From: CAUZJF01 sp965248605
Lineage (GTDB): Bacteria; Chloroflexota; Dehalococcoidia; Lucifugimonadales; CAUZJF01
NCBI GenBank assembly: GCA_965248605.1
Contig: CBDFJV010000007.1
Location: 1,798,001 to 1,862,000 of the forward strand
Direction: 5' to 3'
DNA length: 64,000 nucleotides
In this document: piece after piece, positions 44,516 through 53,623 of the stretch
Layout: each line of letters begins with the position of its first letter
Position numbering within the stretch: position 1 is the first letter of the stretch
Translations under genes and position numbers: made by a program
The notes under the pieces: model-generated
Told to the model about the DNA's origin: nothing
The model's database searches: none
Seen by the model: the letters and a program-made list of their open reading frames with translations, nothing else

Positions 44516-46233
44516 CCCGAATCCACCGACGGACAGGGATGGACGACGTGAGGACAGCGGAAGGGGGTGAGGGAGTTACAGGCGTGATGATCCGGGCTCG
44601 AATTTGGGTAGACGGGAGGTTGGCGGGCGGTCTGCAGGCGCTTTTGGGGGCACCGATGGCGGCCTACAGTGGCTGTGGCGAGCCAGATGGCGGGATAGGA
44701 CACGGCAAGAGGCGCTCGCGGACTGGGCTGGCGCGAGTTTGCGGGGACGTTGGGTTGGCTGGTGGGTCAGTGGCGGACGGGCTCCGTCAGGCTGGGAGTG
44801 GAATGGCTCGCAGTCGGGCCAGGGCGCGGCTGAACTGCTCCTCCCAGGGCCAGCGCCGGGGAAGCTGCAGGGTCAATCGGCGTGCCGAGCGGGTGATCCG
44901 TCCGGCCAAGGCAAAGACCCGTCGTCTGAGGGTCTTGGTGGTCACGATCTGCTGACCCAGGCCGATGCGGGCTGTCCAGCGGGCCAGGTTGTGCGCCATC
45001 ACCTGTACCGCCAGCCAGGCGCCGTTGGCGGCGAAGCGCGCCGACGGCATGTGGTTCAGCCCGACGCCGTACTTGAGGTCGCGTATGGCGTTCTCGACCT
45101 CGGCGTGGCGGCGATGATCGGCCTCCAGTTCCAGCGTCTCCCCATCGCGGTCGGTGATGAAGGCGTGATAGCTGTATCTGGCGAAGAGGGCGAGCTGGGA
45201 ACCGGGCGTCGGCTTCACCCGCCGGACAATGAGCCGCACCGGCGCGGCGTCCGGCTTGGTCTGGAACGGGGTGTAAGTCGTCTCGGCGACATCGGCGGCG
45301 CCGTCCGTCCAGTAGGGAATGGGAGTCCAGTCCTCCTGTGGTATCGCCTCGATCAGGTCCCGCAGGCTGGCGCGCTGGCGGATGGTGATAGAGAAGCGGA
45401 CATCCATTTCCCGGCAGGCGGCAACGACAGTGTGGGCGTAGAAGCCGCTGTCGGCCCGCACCGTGAGTTGTCCCCTGGCCCCGCCGTAGCGCACCCGCCC
45501 CACCGTCTCACGCAGGAAGTGGGCGGCGCCACGGGCGGTGTTGGCCCGGCCCTCGCGCAGCCGGGACATCAGCACCTCGCCGGTGCCGGCGGCAATGGCC
45601 AGCAGCGGGTGATAGCCGCGGGCGCCGGTATAGCCGTGGTGGCGCGCTCCCTCCTTGGCCAGTCCATAGGTCTCGCAGATGGTCGAGTCCAGGTCGATGG
45701 TCAGGGGCGAGTCGCCGGGTCCGGCCCCAGCGGCCCAGGCCCGGGCCAACAACTGGCGGCTCACGCGGTCGAGTTGACGGACATGCCCCCACCGGAAGCT
45801 GCGCAGGAAGGTCCCCAGGGTGGATGGCGCCTTGACCACGCAGCCTAGAACACCGACCGTCCCACCAGCGCGCAGCGCATCGGCGTCGTCGATGCAGTCG
45901 CTGCCTGCCAGCGCGGAAGCGACCAGCGTCAGCATCTTGTCCCCAGTGTTCGCCCGTCCCGGCGCTCCGCCGAGGTCAAGGTGATGGTCGACGAGTTCCC
46001 GCAGGCCCAGGTGCCGGGCTAGGGTGGCCGGCAGGAGCAGGCCGGCATTGGCCACCAGGCGATGGTCGTCAAAGAGGATGCGGATACGGTCGGGTTTGTT
46101 CTGTGGCAGCATCTATTGGGTGCTCCTTGTTTCCGGGCGGGTTTCTGTTCCAAAACCATTATCCCAGATTCAGAGGAGCACCCGCTGGCTTCTTCAAGGG
46201 CTGTCCCCAAGGACGTCCTTCGGTGGATTCGGG
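44516..46233 (-). mobile_element. IS1380-family element, hybrid A/B (array copy 1)
   Basis: The 1718-bp element is flanked by CTTAG on both sides (44511-44515 and 46234-46238), a perfect 5-bp duplication. The 3' flank and the last 110 or so codons are type A; the 5' part is type B. The switch lies in an identical stretch near 45011-45034, which indicates homologous recombination between the two types. Confidence 0.85.
44787..46112 (-). CDS. IS1380-family transposase, A/B hybrid
   Basis: The 441-residue intact transposase has a type B N-terminus (MLPQNKPDRIRILFDDHRL) and a type A C-terminus (LGQQIVTTKTL, then LQLPRRWPWEEQF). The DDE residues in LTIDLDSTICETYG, VRADSGFYAH and EVENAIRDLKYG are all present. 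Upstream on the minus strand the GGGTGCTCC/GGAGCACCC arms and the GATAAT box are preserved. Confidence 0.92.
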   Translation of the reverse strand: MLPQNKPDRIRILFDDHRLVANAGLLLPATLARHLGLRELVDHHLDLGGAPGRANTGDKMLTLVASALAGSDCIDDADALRAGGTVGVLGCVVKAPSTLGTFLRSFRWGHVRQLDRVSRQLLARAWAAGAGPGDSPLTIDLDSTICETYGLAKEGARHHGYTGARGYHPLLAIAAGTGEVLMSRLREGRANTARGAAHFLRETVGRVRYGGARGQLTVRADSGFYAHTVVAACREMDVRFSITIRQRASLRDLIEAIPQEDWTPIPYWTDGAADVAETTYTPFQTKPDAAPVRLIVRRVKPTPGSQLALFARYSYHAFITDRDGETLELEADHRRHAEVENAIRDLKYGVGLNHMPSARFAANGAWLAVQVMAHNLARWTARIGLGQQIVTTKTLRRRVFALAGRITRSARRLTLQLPRRWPWEEQFSRALARLRAIPLPA

Positions 46234-46257
46234 CTTAGCCCGAATCCACCGAAGGAC
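46215..46257. repeat. abutted IS ends separated by 5 bp
   Basis: GTCCTTCGGTGGATTCGGG, then CTTAG, then the exact inverted copy of the 19 bases. The end of one IS and the start of the next are thus joined head to tail with only a target-size spacer, forming a 43-bp near-perfect palindrome. Such IR-spacer-IR junctions are highly reactive in several IS families. Confidence 0.8.
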
Positions 46258-47922
46258 ACCGATGGACGGCGTGAGGGCAGCGGAAGGGGGTGGGTGAGGG
46301 AGCTACAGGGGGGATGGCCTGGGGTCTTGGGGTAGATGGGAGGCCGGCGGCCGGTCTTCAGTCGCTGCACAGGGCCCCTAAGGCCCTATGCGGGAGTTGC
46401 GATGCGCGGGAAGGCGAGAGGATACGCAGCAGGGGACTCTCGCGACCGGGGTGGCGCGAGATTGCGGGGACGTTGGGTCAGTTGCAGGCTGGCTGTCAGG
46501 CCGGGAACGGAATGGCTTGCAGCCGGGCCAAGGCGCGACTGAACTGGGTTTCCCAAGGCCAGCGCCGGGGGAGATGCAAAGTGAGGCGGCGCGCCGAGCG
46601 GGTGATCCGTCCCACCAGAGCGAAGACCCGCCGCCTGAGGGTCTTGGTGATCACGGTCCGCTCGCCCAGACCAATCCGCGCCGTCCAGCGGGCCAGGTTA
46701 TGCGCCATCACCTGGACCGCCAGCCAGGCGCCGTTGGCGGCGAAGCGCGCCGACGGCATGTGGTTCAGCCCGACGCCGTACTTGAGGTCGCGTATGGCGT
46801 TCTCGACCTCGGCGTGGCGGCGATGATCGGCCTCCAGTTCCAGCGTCTCCCCATCGCGGTCGGTGATGAAGGCGTGATAGCTGTATCTGGCGAAGAGGGC
46901 GAGCTGGGAACCGGGCGTCGGCTTCACCCGCCGGACAATGAGCCGCACCGGCGCGGCGTCCGGCTTGGTCTGGAACGGGGTGTAAGTCGTCTCGGCGACA
47001 TCGGCGGCGCCGTCCGTCCAGTAGGGAATGGGAGTCCAGTCCTCCTGTGGTATCGCCTCGATCAGGTCCCGCAGGCTGGCGCGCTGGCGGATGGTGATAG
47101 AGAAGCGGACATCCATTTCCCGGCAGGCGGCAACGACAGTGTGGGCGTAGAAGCCGCTGTCGGCCCGCACCGTGAGTTGTCCCCTGGCCCCGCCGTAGCG
47201 CACCCGCCCCACCGTCTCACGCAGGAAGTGGGCGGCGCCACGGGCGGTGTTGGCCCGGCCCTCGCGCAGCCGGGACATCAGCACCTCGCCGGTGCCGGCG
47301 GCAATGGCCAGCAGCGGGTGATAGCCGCGGGCGCCGGTATAGCCGTGGTGGCGCGCTCCCTCCTTGGCCAGTCCATAGGTCTCGCAGATGGTCGAGTCCA
47401 GGTCGATGGTCAGGGGCGAGTCGCCGGGTCCGGCCCCAGCGGCCCAGGCCCGGGCCAACAACTGGCGGCTCACGCGGTCGAGTTGACGGACATGCCCCCA
47501 CCGGAAGCTGCGCAGGAAGGTCCCCAGGGTGGATGGCGCCTTGACCACGCAGCCTAGAACACCGACCGTCCCACCAGCGCGCAGCGCATCGGCGTCGTCG
47601 ATGCAGTCGCCGCCTGCCAGCGCGGAAGCGACCAGCGTCAGCATCTTGTCCCCAGTGTTCGCCCGTCCCGGCGCTCCGCCGAGGTCAAGGTGATGGTCGA
47701 CGAGTTCCCGCAGGCCCAGGTGCCGGGCTAGGGTGGCCGGCAGGAGCAGGCCGGCATTGGCCACCAGGCGATGGTCGTCAAAGAGGATGCGGATACGGTC
47801 GGGTTTGTTCTGTGGCAGCATCTATTGGGTGCTCCTTGTTTCCGGGCAGGTTTCTGTTCCAAAACCATTATCCCAGATTCAGAGGAGCACCCGCTGGCTT
47901 CTTCAAGGGCTGTCCCCAAGGA
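46239..47922 (-). mobile_element. IS1380-family element, type B (array copy 2), lacking its 5' terminal repeat
   Basis: The left end is CCCGAATCCACCGAAGGAC and the transposase is intact, but at 47920-47923 the 5' end is fused through GGAC to the next copy, losing both terminal repeats at that junction. Otherwise it is almost identical to array copies 1 and 4. Confidence 0.8.
46496..47821 (-). CDS. IS1380-family transposase, type B
   Basis: A 441-residue intact DDE transposase. It differs from 49885-51210 at very few residues and from type A mainly at both termini (LGERTVITKTL and LHLPRRWPWETQF here). The D-D-E residues are at the same positions as in the type A protein. It is the second of four tandem copies in the same orientation. 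Confidence 0.92.
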   Translation of the reverse strand: MLPQNKPDRIRILFDDHRLVANAGLLLPATLARHLGLRELVDHHLDLGGAPGRANTGDKMLTLVASALAGGDCIDDADALRAGGTVGVLGCVVKAPSTLGTFLRSFRWGHVRQLDRVSRQLLARAWAAGAGPGDSPLTIDLDSTICETYGLAKEGARHHGYTGARGYHPLLAIAAGTGEVLMSRLREGRANTARGAAHFLRETVGRVRYGGARGQLTVRADSGFYAHTVVAACREMDVRFSITIRQRASLRDLIEAIPQEDWTPIPYWTDGAADVAETTYTPFQTKPDAAPVRLIVRRVKPTPGSQLALFARYSYHAFITDRDGETLELEADHRRHAEVENAIRDLKYGVGLNHMPSARFAANGAWLAVQVMAHNLARWTARIGLGERTVITKTLRRRVFALVGRITRSARRLTLHLPRRWPWETQFSRALARLQAIPFPA

Positions 47923-49622
47923 CAGGGATGGACGACGTGAGGACAGCGGAAGGGGGTGAGGGAGTTACAGGCGTGATGATCCGGGCTCGAATTTGGGTAG
48001 ACGGGAGGTTGGCGGGCGGTCTGCAGGCGCTTTTGGGGGCACCGATGGCGGCCTACAGTGGCTGTGGCGAGCCAGATGGCGGGATAGGACACGGCAAGAG
48101 GCGCTCGCGGACTGGGCTGGCGCGAGTTTGCGGGGACGTTGGGTTGGCTGGTGGGTCAGTGGCGGACGGGCTCCGTCAGGCTGGGAGTGGAATGGCTCGC
48201 AGTCGGGCCAGGGCGCGGCTGAACTGCTCCTCCCAGGGCCAGCGCCGGGGAAGCTGCAGGGTCAATCGGCGTGCCGAGCGGGTGATCCGTCCGGCCAAGG
48301 CAAAGACCCGTCGTCTGAGGGTCTTGGTGGTCACGATCTGCTGACCCAGGCCGATGCGGGCTGTCCAGCGGGCCAGGTTGTGCGCCATCACCTGTACCGC
48401 CAGCCAGGCGCCGTTGGCGGCGAAACGGCCCGAGGGGAGATGGTTCAGCCCCACGCCGTACTTGAGGTCGCGTATCGCATTCTCGATCTCGGCGTGACGG
48501 CGATGATCGGCCTCCAGTTCCAGCGTCTCCCCGTCCCGGTCGGTGATGAAGCCGTGATAGCTGTAGGTGGCGAAGAGAGCCAGTTGAGAACAGGGCGCCG
48601 GCTTCACCCGCCGGACGATGAGCCGTACCGGCGCGGCGTCCGCCTCGGCCTGGAACGGGGTGTAGGTGGTCTCGGCCACATCGGCGGCGCCGTCCATCCA
48701 GTAAGGAATCGGCGTCCAGGCATCTTCGGGTATCGCCTCGATGAGATTCCGCAGGCGGGCGCGCTGGCGGATGGCGATGGAGAAGCGGACATCCATCCGG
48801 CGGCAGACGGCGACCACGGCGTGGGTATAGAAGCCGCTGTCGGCCCGCACCGTGAGTTGGCCCCTGGCTCCGCAGTAGCGCACCCGCCCCACCGTTTCAC
48901 GCAGGAAGTGGGCAGCGCCGCGGGCGGTGTTAGCCCGGCCCTCGCGCAGGCGGGCCATCAGCACGTCGCCGGTGCCGGCGGCGACGGCCAGCAGCGGGTG
49001 ATAGCCCCGCGCACCGGTGTAGCCGTGGTGGCGGGCGCCCTCCTTGGCCAGTCCGTAGGTCTCGCAGATCGTCGAATCAAGGTCGATGGTGAATGGTGCG
49101 TCGCCGGGTCCGGCACCGGCCTTCCAGACCCGGGCCAGCAACTCGCGGCTCACCCGGTCCAGTTGGCGGACATGGCCCCACCTGAAGCTGCGCAGGAAGG
49201 TGCCCAGGGTGGAGGGAGCCTTAGCCGTGAAACCGAGCACGCGGGCGGTCCCGCCGGCGCGCAGCACATCGGCGTCGTCGATGCAATCTCCGCCGGCTAG
49301 GGCGGAGGCCACCAGGGTCATCATCTTGTCGCCGGTGTTCGCCCGGCCCGGCGCGCCGCCGAGGTCGAGGTGCTTCCGGAGGAGTTGGGGCAGGCCAAGG
49401 CGCAGGGCGAGGGTGGCGGGAAGGATCAGCCCGGCATTGGCCACCAGGCGGTGGTCGTCGAAGGCGATTTGGATGCGGTCGGGGTGGTTACGTGGTAGCA
49501 TCTATCGGGTGCTCCTTTTCTGGGACCGGTTTTCTGTTTCAAAACCATTATCCCAGATTCAGAGGCGCACCCTTTTGTTTCTTCAGCAGGCCTCCTACAC
49601 GCCGTCCTTCGGTGGATTAGGG
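47923..49622 (-). mobile_element. IS1380-family element, type A (array copy 3)
   Basis: The 3' flank starts without its terminal repeat because of the fusion at 47920-47923. The 5' end GGATTAGGG at 49614-49622 is intact and is followed by GTAAA (49623-49627) and the start of copy 4. Confidence 0.8.
48176..49501 (-). CDS. IS1380-family transposase, type A
   Basis: A 441-residue intact transposase, nearly identical to 20444-21769. It has DAWTPIPYWMDG where that copy has DGWTPIPYWLDG, a variant shared with the truncated copy at 26362. This links the 26-kb and 48-kb copies as the closer relatives. All three catalytic acidic residues are retained. Confidence 0.92.
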   Translation of the reverse strand: MLPRNHPDRIQIAFDDHRLVANAGLILPATLALRLGLPQLLRKHLDLGGAPGRANTGDKMMTLVASALAGGDCIDDADVLRAGGTARVLGFTAKAPSTLGTFLRSFRWGHVRQLDRVSRELLARVWKAGAGPGDAPFTIDLDSTICETYGLAKEGARHHGYTGARGYHPLLAVAAGTGDVLMARLREGRANTARGAAHFLRETVGRVRYCGARGQLTVRADSGFYTHAVVAVCRRMDVRFSIAIRQRARLRNLIEAIPEDAWTPIPYWMDGAADVAETTYTPFQAEADAAPVRLIVRRVKPAPCSQLALFATYSYHGFITDRDGETLELEADHRRHAEIENAIRDLKYGVGLNHLPSGRFAANGAWLAVQVMAHNLARWTARIGLGQQIVTTKTLRRRVFALAGRITRSARRLTLQLPRRWPWEEQFSRALARLRAIPLPA

Positions 49623-49627
49623 GTAAA

Positions 49628-51331
49628 CCCGAATCCACCGAAGGACACCGATGGACGGCGTGAGGGCAGCGGAAGGGGGTGGGTGAGGGAGCTACAGGGG
49701 GGATGGCCTGGGGTCTTGGGGTAGATGGGAGGCCGGCGGCCGGTCTTCAGTCGCCGCACAGGGCCCCTAAGGCCCTATGCGGGAGTTGCGATGCGCGGGA
49801 AGGCGAGAGGATACGCAGCAGGGGACTCTCGCGACCGGGGTGGCGCGAGATTGCGGGGACGTTGGGTCAGTTGCAGGCTGGCTGTCAGGCCGGGAACGGA
49901 ATGGCTTGCAGCCGGGCCAAGGCGCGACTGAACTGGGTTTCCCAAGGCCAGCGCCGGGGGAGATGCAAAGTGAGGCGGCGCGCCGAGCGGGTGATCCGTC
50001 CCACCAGAGCGAAGACCCGCCGCCTGAGGGTCTTGGTGATCACGGTCCGCTCGCCCAGACCAATCCGCGCCGTCCAGCGGGCCAGGTTATGCGCCATCAC
50101 CTGGACCGCCAGCCAGGCGCCGTTGGCGGCGAAGCGCGCCGACGGCATGTGGTTCAGCCCGACGCCGTACTTGAGGTCGCGTATGGCGTTCTCGACCTCG
50201 GCGTGGCGGCGATGATCGGCCTCCAGTTCCAGCGTCTCCCCATCGCGGTCGGTGATGAAGGCGTGATAGCTGTATCTGGCGAAGAGGGCGAGCTGGGAAC
50301 CGGGCGTCGGCTTCACCCGCCGGACAATGAGCCGCACCGGCGCGGCGTCCGGCTTGGTCTGGAACGGGGTGTAAGTCGTCTCGGCGACATCGGCGGCGCC
50401 GTCCGTCCAGTAGGGAATGGGAGTCCAGTCCTCCTGTGGTATCGCCTCGATCAGGTCCCGCAGGCTGACGCGCTGGCGGATGGTGATAGAGAAGCGGACA
50501 TCCATTTCCCGGCAGGCGGCAACGACAGTGTGGGCGTAGAAGCCGCTGTCGGCCCGCACCGTGAGTTGTCCCCTGGCCCCGCCGTAGCGCACCCGCCCCA
50601 CCGTCTCACGCAGGAAGTGGGCGGCGCCACGGGCGGTGTTGGCCCGGCCCTCGCGCAGCCGGGACATCAGCACCTCGCCGGTGCCGGCGGCAATGGCCAG
50701 CAGCGGGTGATAGCCGCGGGCGCCGGTATAGCCGTGGTGGCGCGCTCCCTCCTTGGCCAGTCCATAGGTCTCGCAGATGGTCGAGTCCAGGTCGATGGTC
50801 AGGGGCGAGTCGCCGGGTCCGGCCCCAGCGGCCCAGGCCCGGGCCAACAACTGGCGGCTCACGCGGTCGAGTTGACGGACATGCCCCCACCGGAAGCTGC
50901 GCAGGAAGGTCCCCAGGGTGGATGGCGCCTTGACCACGCAGCCTAGAACACCGACCGTCCCACCAGCGCGCAGCGCATCGGCGTCGTCGATGCAGTCGCC
51001 GCCTGCCAGCGCGGAAGCGACCAGCGTCAGCATCTTGTCCCCAGTGTTCGCCCGTCCCGGCGCTCCGCCGAGGTCAAGGTGATGGTCGACGAGTTCCCGC
51101 AGGCCCAGGTGCCGGGCTAGGGTGGCCGGCAGGAGCAGGCCGGCATTGGCCACCAGGCGATGGTCGTCAAAGACGATGCGGATACGGTCGGGTTTGTTCT
51201 GTGGCAGCATCTATTGGGTGCTCCTTGTTTCCGGGCAGGTTTCTGTTCCAAAACCATTATCCCAGATTCAGAGGAGCACCCGCTGGCTTCTTCAAGGGCT
51301 GTCCCCAAGGACGTCCTTCGGTGGATTCGGG
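49628..51331 (-). mobile_element. IS1380-family element, type B (array copy 4)
   Basis: A complete 1704-bp element from CCCGAATCCACCGA to TCGGTGGATTCGGG. The flanks are GTAAA (49623-49627) and CTAAA (51332-51336), which agree at four of five positions. It is the outermost copy next to the tRNA-Gly fragment. Confidence 0.85.
49885..51210 (-). CDS. IS1380-family transposase, type B
   Basis: A 441-residue intact transposase with the DDE residues in DLDSTICETYG, ADSGFYAH and EVENAIRDLKYG. It differs from the copy at 46496 at only a few positions (for example RIVFDD for RILFDD). The start codon follows a GGAGCACCC ribosome-site arm complementary to GGGTGCTCC upstream. Confidence 0.92.
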   Translation of the reverse strand: MLPQNKPDRIRIVFDDHRLVANAGLLLPATLARHLGLRELVDHHLDLGGAPGRANTGDKMLTLVASALAGGDCIDDADALRAGGTVGVLGCVVKAPSTLGTFLRSFRWGHVRQLDRVSRQLLARAWAAGAGPGDSPLTIDLDSTICETYGLAKEGARHHGYTGARGYHPLLAIAAGTGEVLMSRLREGRANTARGAAHFLRETVGRVRYGGARGQLTVRADSGFYAHTVVAACREMDVRFSITIRQRVSLRDLIEAIPQEDWTPIPYWTDGAADVAETTYTPFQTKPDAAPVRLIVRRVKPTPGSQLALFARYSYHAFITDRDGETLELEADHRRHAEVENAIRDLKYGVGLNHMPSARFAANGAWLAVQVMAHNLARWTARIGLGERTVITKTLRRRVFALVGRITRSARRLTLHLPRRWPWETQFSRALARLQAIPFPA

Positions 51332-51393
51332 CTAAAGCTCCCCATCAGCTAAACAGTACGGAAGGCGGTCGAGAGGTTCGCTATTGGTAGATA

Positions 51394-51438
51394 TGGACCG
51401 GGAGAGGGGATTTGAACCCCCGACCCCAACCTTGCCAA
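51394..51438 (-). other. duplicated 3' end of tRNA-Gly (attachment-site remnant)
   Basis: These 45 bp match the 3' half of tRNA-Gly at 54977-55021, including the encoded CCA, with three mismatches and in the same orientation. A direct repeat of a tRNA 3' end is the signature of integration by a tyrosine recombinase. It marks the far end of a 3.6-kb islet whose other end is the intact tRNA. No integrase is inside. Confidence 0.8.
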
Positions 51439-51594
51439 CATTTGCGCCCGTTCAGTAGTAGTGCCTAAGACGGCACGTCAAAAGCCTAAGTCCAAACCGC
51501 AGCTTTCGGAGGTTCTCTGCGGTTGACGGCGGCGATCGGCCCTGGGACCGATCTATATCGACGTCATACCGGCTCCCACTCGCAGAATCCTCGG

Positions 51595-52014
51595 TCATTC
51601 CTCACGGTTGTCCTTTTCGGTCGGCCGGTCCGGCGATTCTTCAAAGACCATGTCCACTTTTGCATGGTCACCTATTACGACACCCTTGCTGGATTTGATA
51701 TCCACGTCGTATTTGCTAACCGAAGGCTGACCAGACTCGATCAGCTCCAGGAGCTGGCGGGCAAGCGCGACGACTTCCTGATCATTGCCGAGTCGATGGT
51801 CCGTGACGGCCTTCTCCAGCGGCTTTTGCCAGGTCTCTGCGTCTTTCGGCGCCTCCATAAGGGCCATCTCGGCTGGAGCATCGCCTTTTACCCCAATTCG
51901 GATCATGTCGTTCAGGCGTTGAAATGCTCCCTTGACCGCGGCAGACGCGGTGTCTTTGGTAGCTGCAGACGCTCCAGAAACTAAGGCCGAGACGATCAGC
52001 GTAACGGGGTCCAA
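51595..52014 (-). CDS. small putative effector with hydrophobic N-terminus and C-terminal GDH motif
   Basis: The 139-residue protein starts after a good AAAGGAG site. It begins MDPVTLIVSALVSGASAA, a hydrophobic/small-residue helix, then a helical region with AETWQKPLEKAV, and ends in a short beta-like motif (residues 101-124: KYDVDIKSSKGVVIGDHAKV). The motif matches residues 7-30 of the upstream STAND protein (IGDHA and flanking positions, 11 of 24 identical). This architecture resembles membrane-targeting (HeLo/Bell-like) cell-death effectors triggered by NLR amyloid seeds. That reading is inference; I cannot name the family with certainty. Confidence 0.72.
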   Translation of the reverse strand: MDPVTLIVSALVSGASAATKDTASAAVKGAFQRLNDMIRIGVKGDAPAEMALMEAPKDAETWQKPLEKAVTDHRLGNDQEVVALARQLLELIESGQPSVSKYDVDIKSSKGVVIGDHAKVDMVFEESPDRPTEKDNREE

Positions 52015-52072
52015 TGTCCGTGTGCTCCTTTCGCTGGGTCAGTCATCGGGTTCCAGATGGTTGGGGCGCAAA

Positions 52073-53623
52073 TCAAGGATCTTGGTTCGACTCGGGTTGA
52101 CTCAACTCGGCGGCCTGTTCGTGGATTCCGGCTTCCTTGTAGAGTATCTTCAGGTTGTTGCGGCTCACGAGGGTGTTGGGGTGCTCAGGACCGAGGACAC
52201 GCTCCATGACCTTCAGTACCTGCTCACACATCCTGATGGCATGGTCGGTCCTGCCGGCTGCGATGTAGTCGCCAGCCAGGTTGCTACGGCTCCCGAGAGT
52301 GTCAGGGTGGTCAGGACCGAGGACACGCTCCCTGACCGCCAGCACCTGCTCATGGATCCTGATGGCATCGTCGGTCCTGCCGGCTACGCTGTAGCTGAGA
52401 GCCAGGTTGCCGCGGCTCTTGAGAGTGTCGGGATGATCAGGACCGAGGACACGCTCCATGACCTCCAGCACCTGCTCATGGATCCTGATGGCACTGTCGG
52501 TCCTGCCGGCTGCAGTGTAGTCGCCAGCCAGGTTGCTGCGGCTTGAGAGGGTGTGGGGGTGCTCAGGACCGAGGACGCGCTTCCTGACCTCCAACACCTC
52601 CTCATTGATCCTGATGGCGTCGTCGATCCTGGCGGCTGCGTGGTAGCCGACAGCCAGGTTGCTGCGGCTCGTGAGAGTCTCGGGGTGCTCAGGACCTAGG
52701 ACACGCTCCCTGACCTCCAGCACCTGCTCATCAAGCCTGATGGCATCGTCGGTCCTGCCGGCTACGCGGTAGCCGACAGCCAAGTTGCCGCGGCTCATGA
52801 GAGTGTCGGGGTGCTCAGGACCGAGGATGCGCTCCATGACCTTCAGCACCTGCTCATACATCCTGATGGCATCGTCGGTCCTGCCGGCTGCGAAGTAGTC
52901 GCTAGCCAGGTTGTTGCGGCTTGTGAGGGTGTCGGGGTGCTCAGGACCTAGGACACGCTCCCTGACCTCCAGCACCTGCTCATCAAGCCTGATGGCATCG
53001 TCGGTCCTGCCGGCTGCGCGGTAGCCGACAGCCAGGTTGTTGCGGGCCTGGAGAGTGTTGGGGTGCTCAGGACCCGGAACACGATGCATGACCTCCAACA
53101 CCTCCTCATTCATCCTGATGGCATCGTCGGTCCTGCCGGCTGCGATGTAGCCGATAGCCAGGCTGTAGCGGAAGGAGAGAACGTCATCCTGGCCCGGTTC
53201 AAGCTCGTTCTTGGTATGGGAATGCATGGCCTCGTAGTGCGTCATCTCCTCGCGCATGGACACCGGGTCGTCCTGGTTGATCTTCTCCAAGCGGGAGCTC
53301 GCCCTCTGCAGCGCGACGTTCAGAAAGGCTTCGGAGTTGGTGGCTGCCAGCGCCGCAACGGTCAGTGAGTGGGCCGTGAGCTGATTGTCCGCCCAGGTCA
53401 GGACGCGCCCGCACCGTGGAAGCAGGCCGGTCAGTCCCTCTTCGTCCAGGCCCATCAGCGCGGCTGCCAGCGCATCCGGCACGGGAGCGTCGGCGATGTA
53501 GCCGACGCCCGCCAGCGCCTGACGGTCGGCGTCGCTCAGCTCCGTCAGAGTACCCACGATCGCTGCAAATACGCCCTCGGCCCTGGGGATGCCGGTGCCG
53601 AGCGCCTGCGTGAAGGCGTCCAT
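52073..53623 (-). CDS. STAND NTPase, C-terminal part: winged-helix-like region and eight kinesin-light-chain TPRs
   Basis: The 516-residue frame holds a helical linker (DADRQALAGVGYIADAPVP), then eight tandem 42-residue TPRs, each built around AGRTDDAIR, EQVLEVRERVLGPEHPDTL and SRNNLA. The repeats are almost identical in DNA as well. It has no Shine-Dalgarno before the ATG at 53623. It is the continuation of 53545-54411: deleting one copy of the 14-bp tandem repeat at 53624-53651 joins SPIQ directly to MDAFTQALG and gives a single 774-residue protein. TPRs usually act as the sensor of such STAND proteins. Confidence 0.85.
   Translation of the reverse strand: MDAFTQALGTGIPRAEGVFAAIVGTLTELSDADRQALAGVGYIADAPVPDALAAALMGLDEEGLTGLLPRCGRVLTWADNQLTAHSLTVAALAATNSEAFLNVALQRASSRLEKINQDDPVSMREEMTHYEAMHSHTKNELEPGQDDVLSFRYSLAIGYIAAGRTDDAIRMNEEVLEVMHRVPGPEHPNTLQARNNLAVGYRAAGRTDDAIRLDEQVLEVRERVLGPEHPDTLTSRNNLASDYFAAGRTDDAIRMYEQVLKVMERILGPEHPDTLMSRGNLAVGYRVAGRTDDAIRLDEQVLEVRERVLGPEHPETLTSRSNLAVGYHAAARIDDAIRINEEVLEVRKRVLGPEHPHTLSSRSNLAGDYTAAGRTDSAIRIHEQVLEVMERVLGPDHPDTLKSRGNLALSYSVAGRTDDAIRIHEQVLAVRERVLGPDHPDTLGSRSNLAGDYIAAGRTDHAIRMCEQVLKVMERVLGPEHPNTLVSRNNLKILYKEAGIHEQAAELSQPESNQDP

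Noticed and set aside
52100..53200. CRISPR-like or satellite repeats
   Set aside because: The periodicity is 126 bp (42 codons) and reflects TPR coding units.
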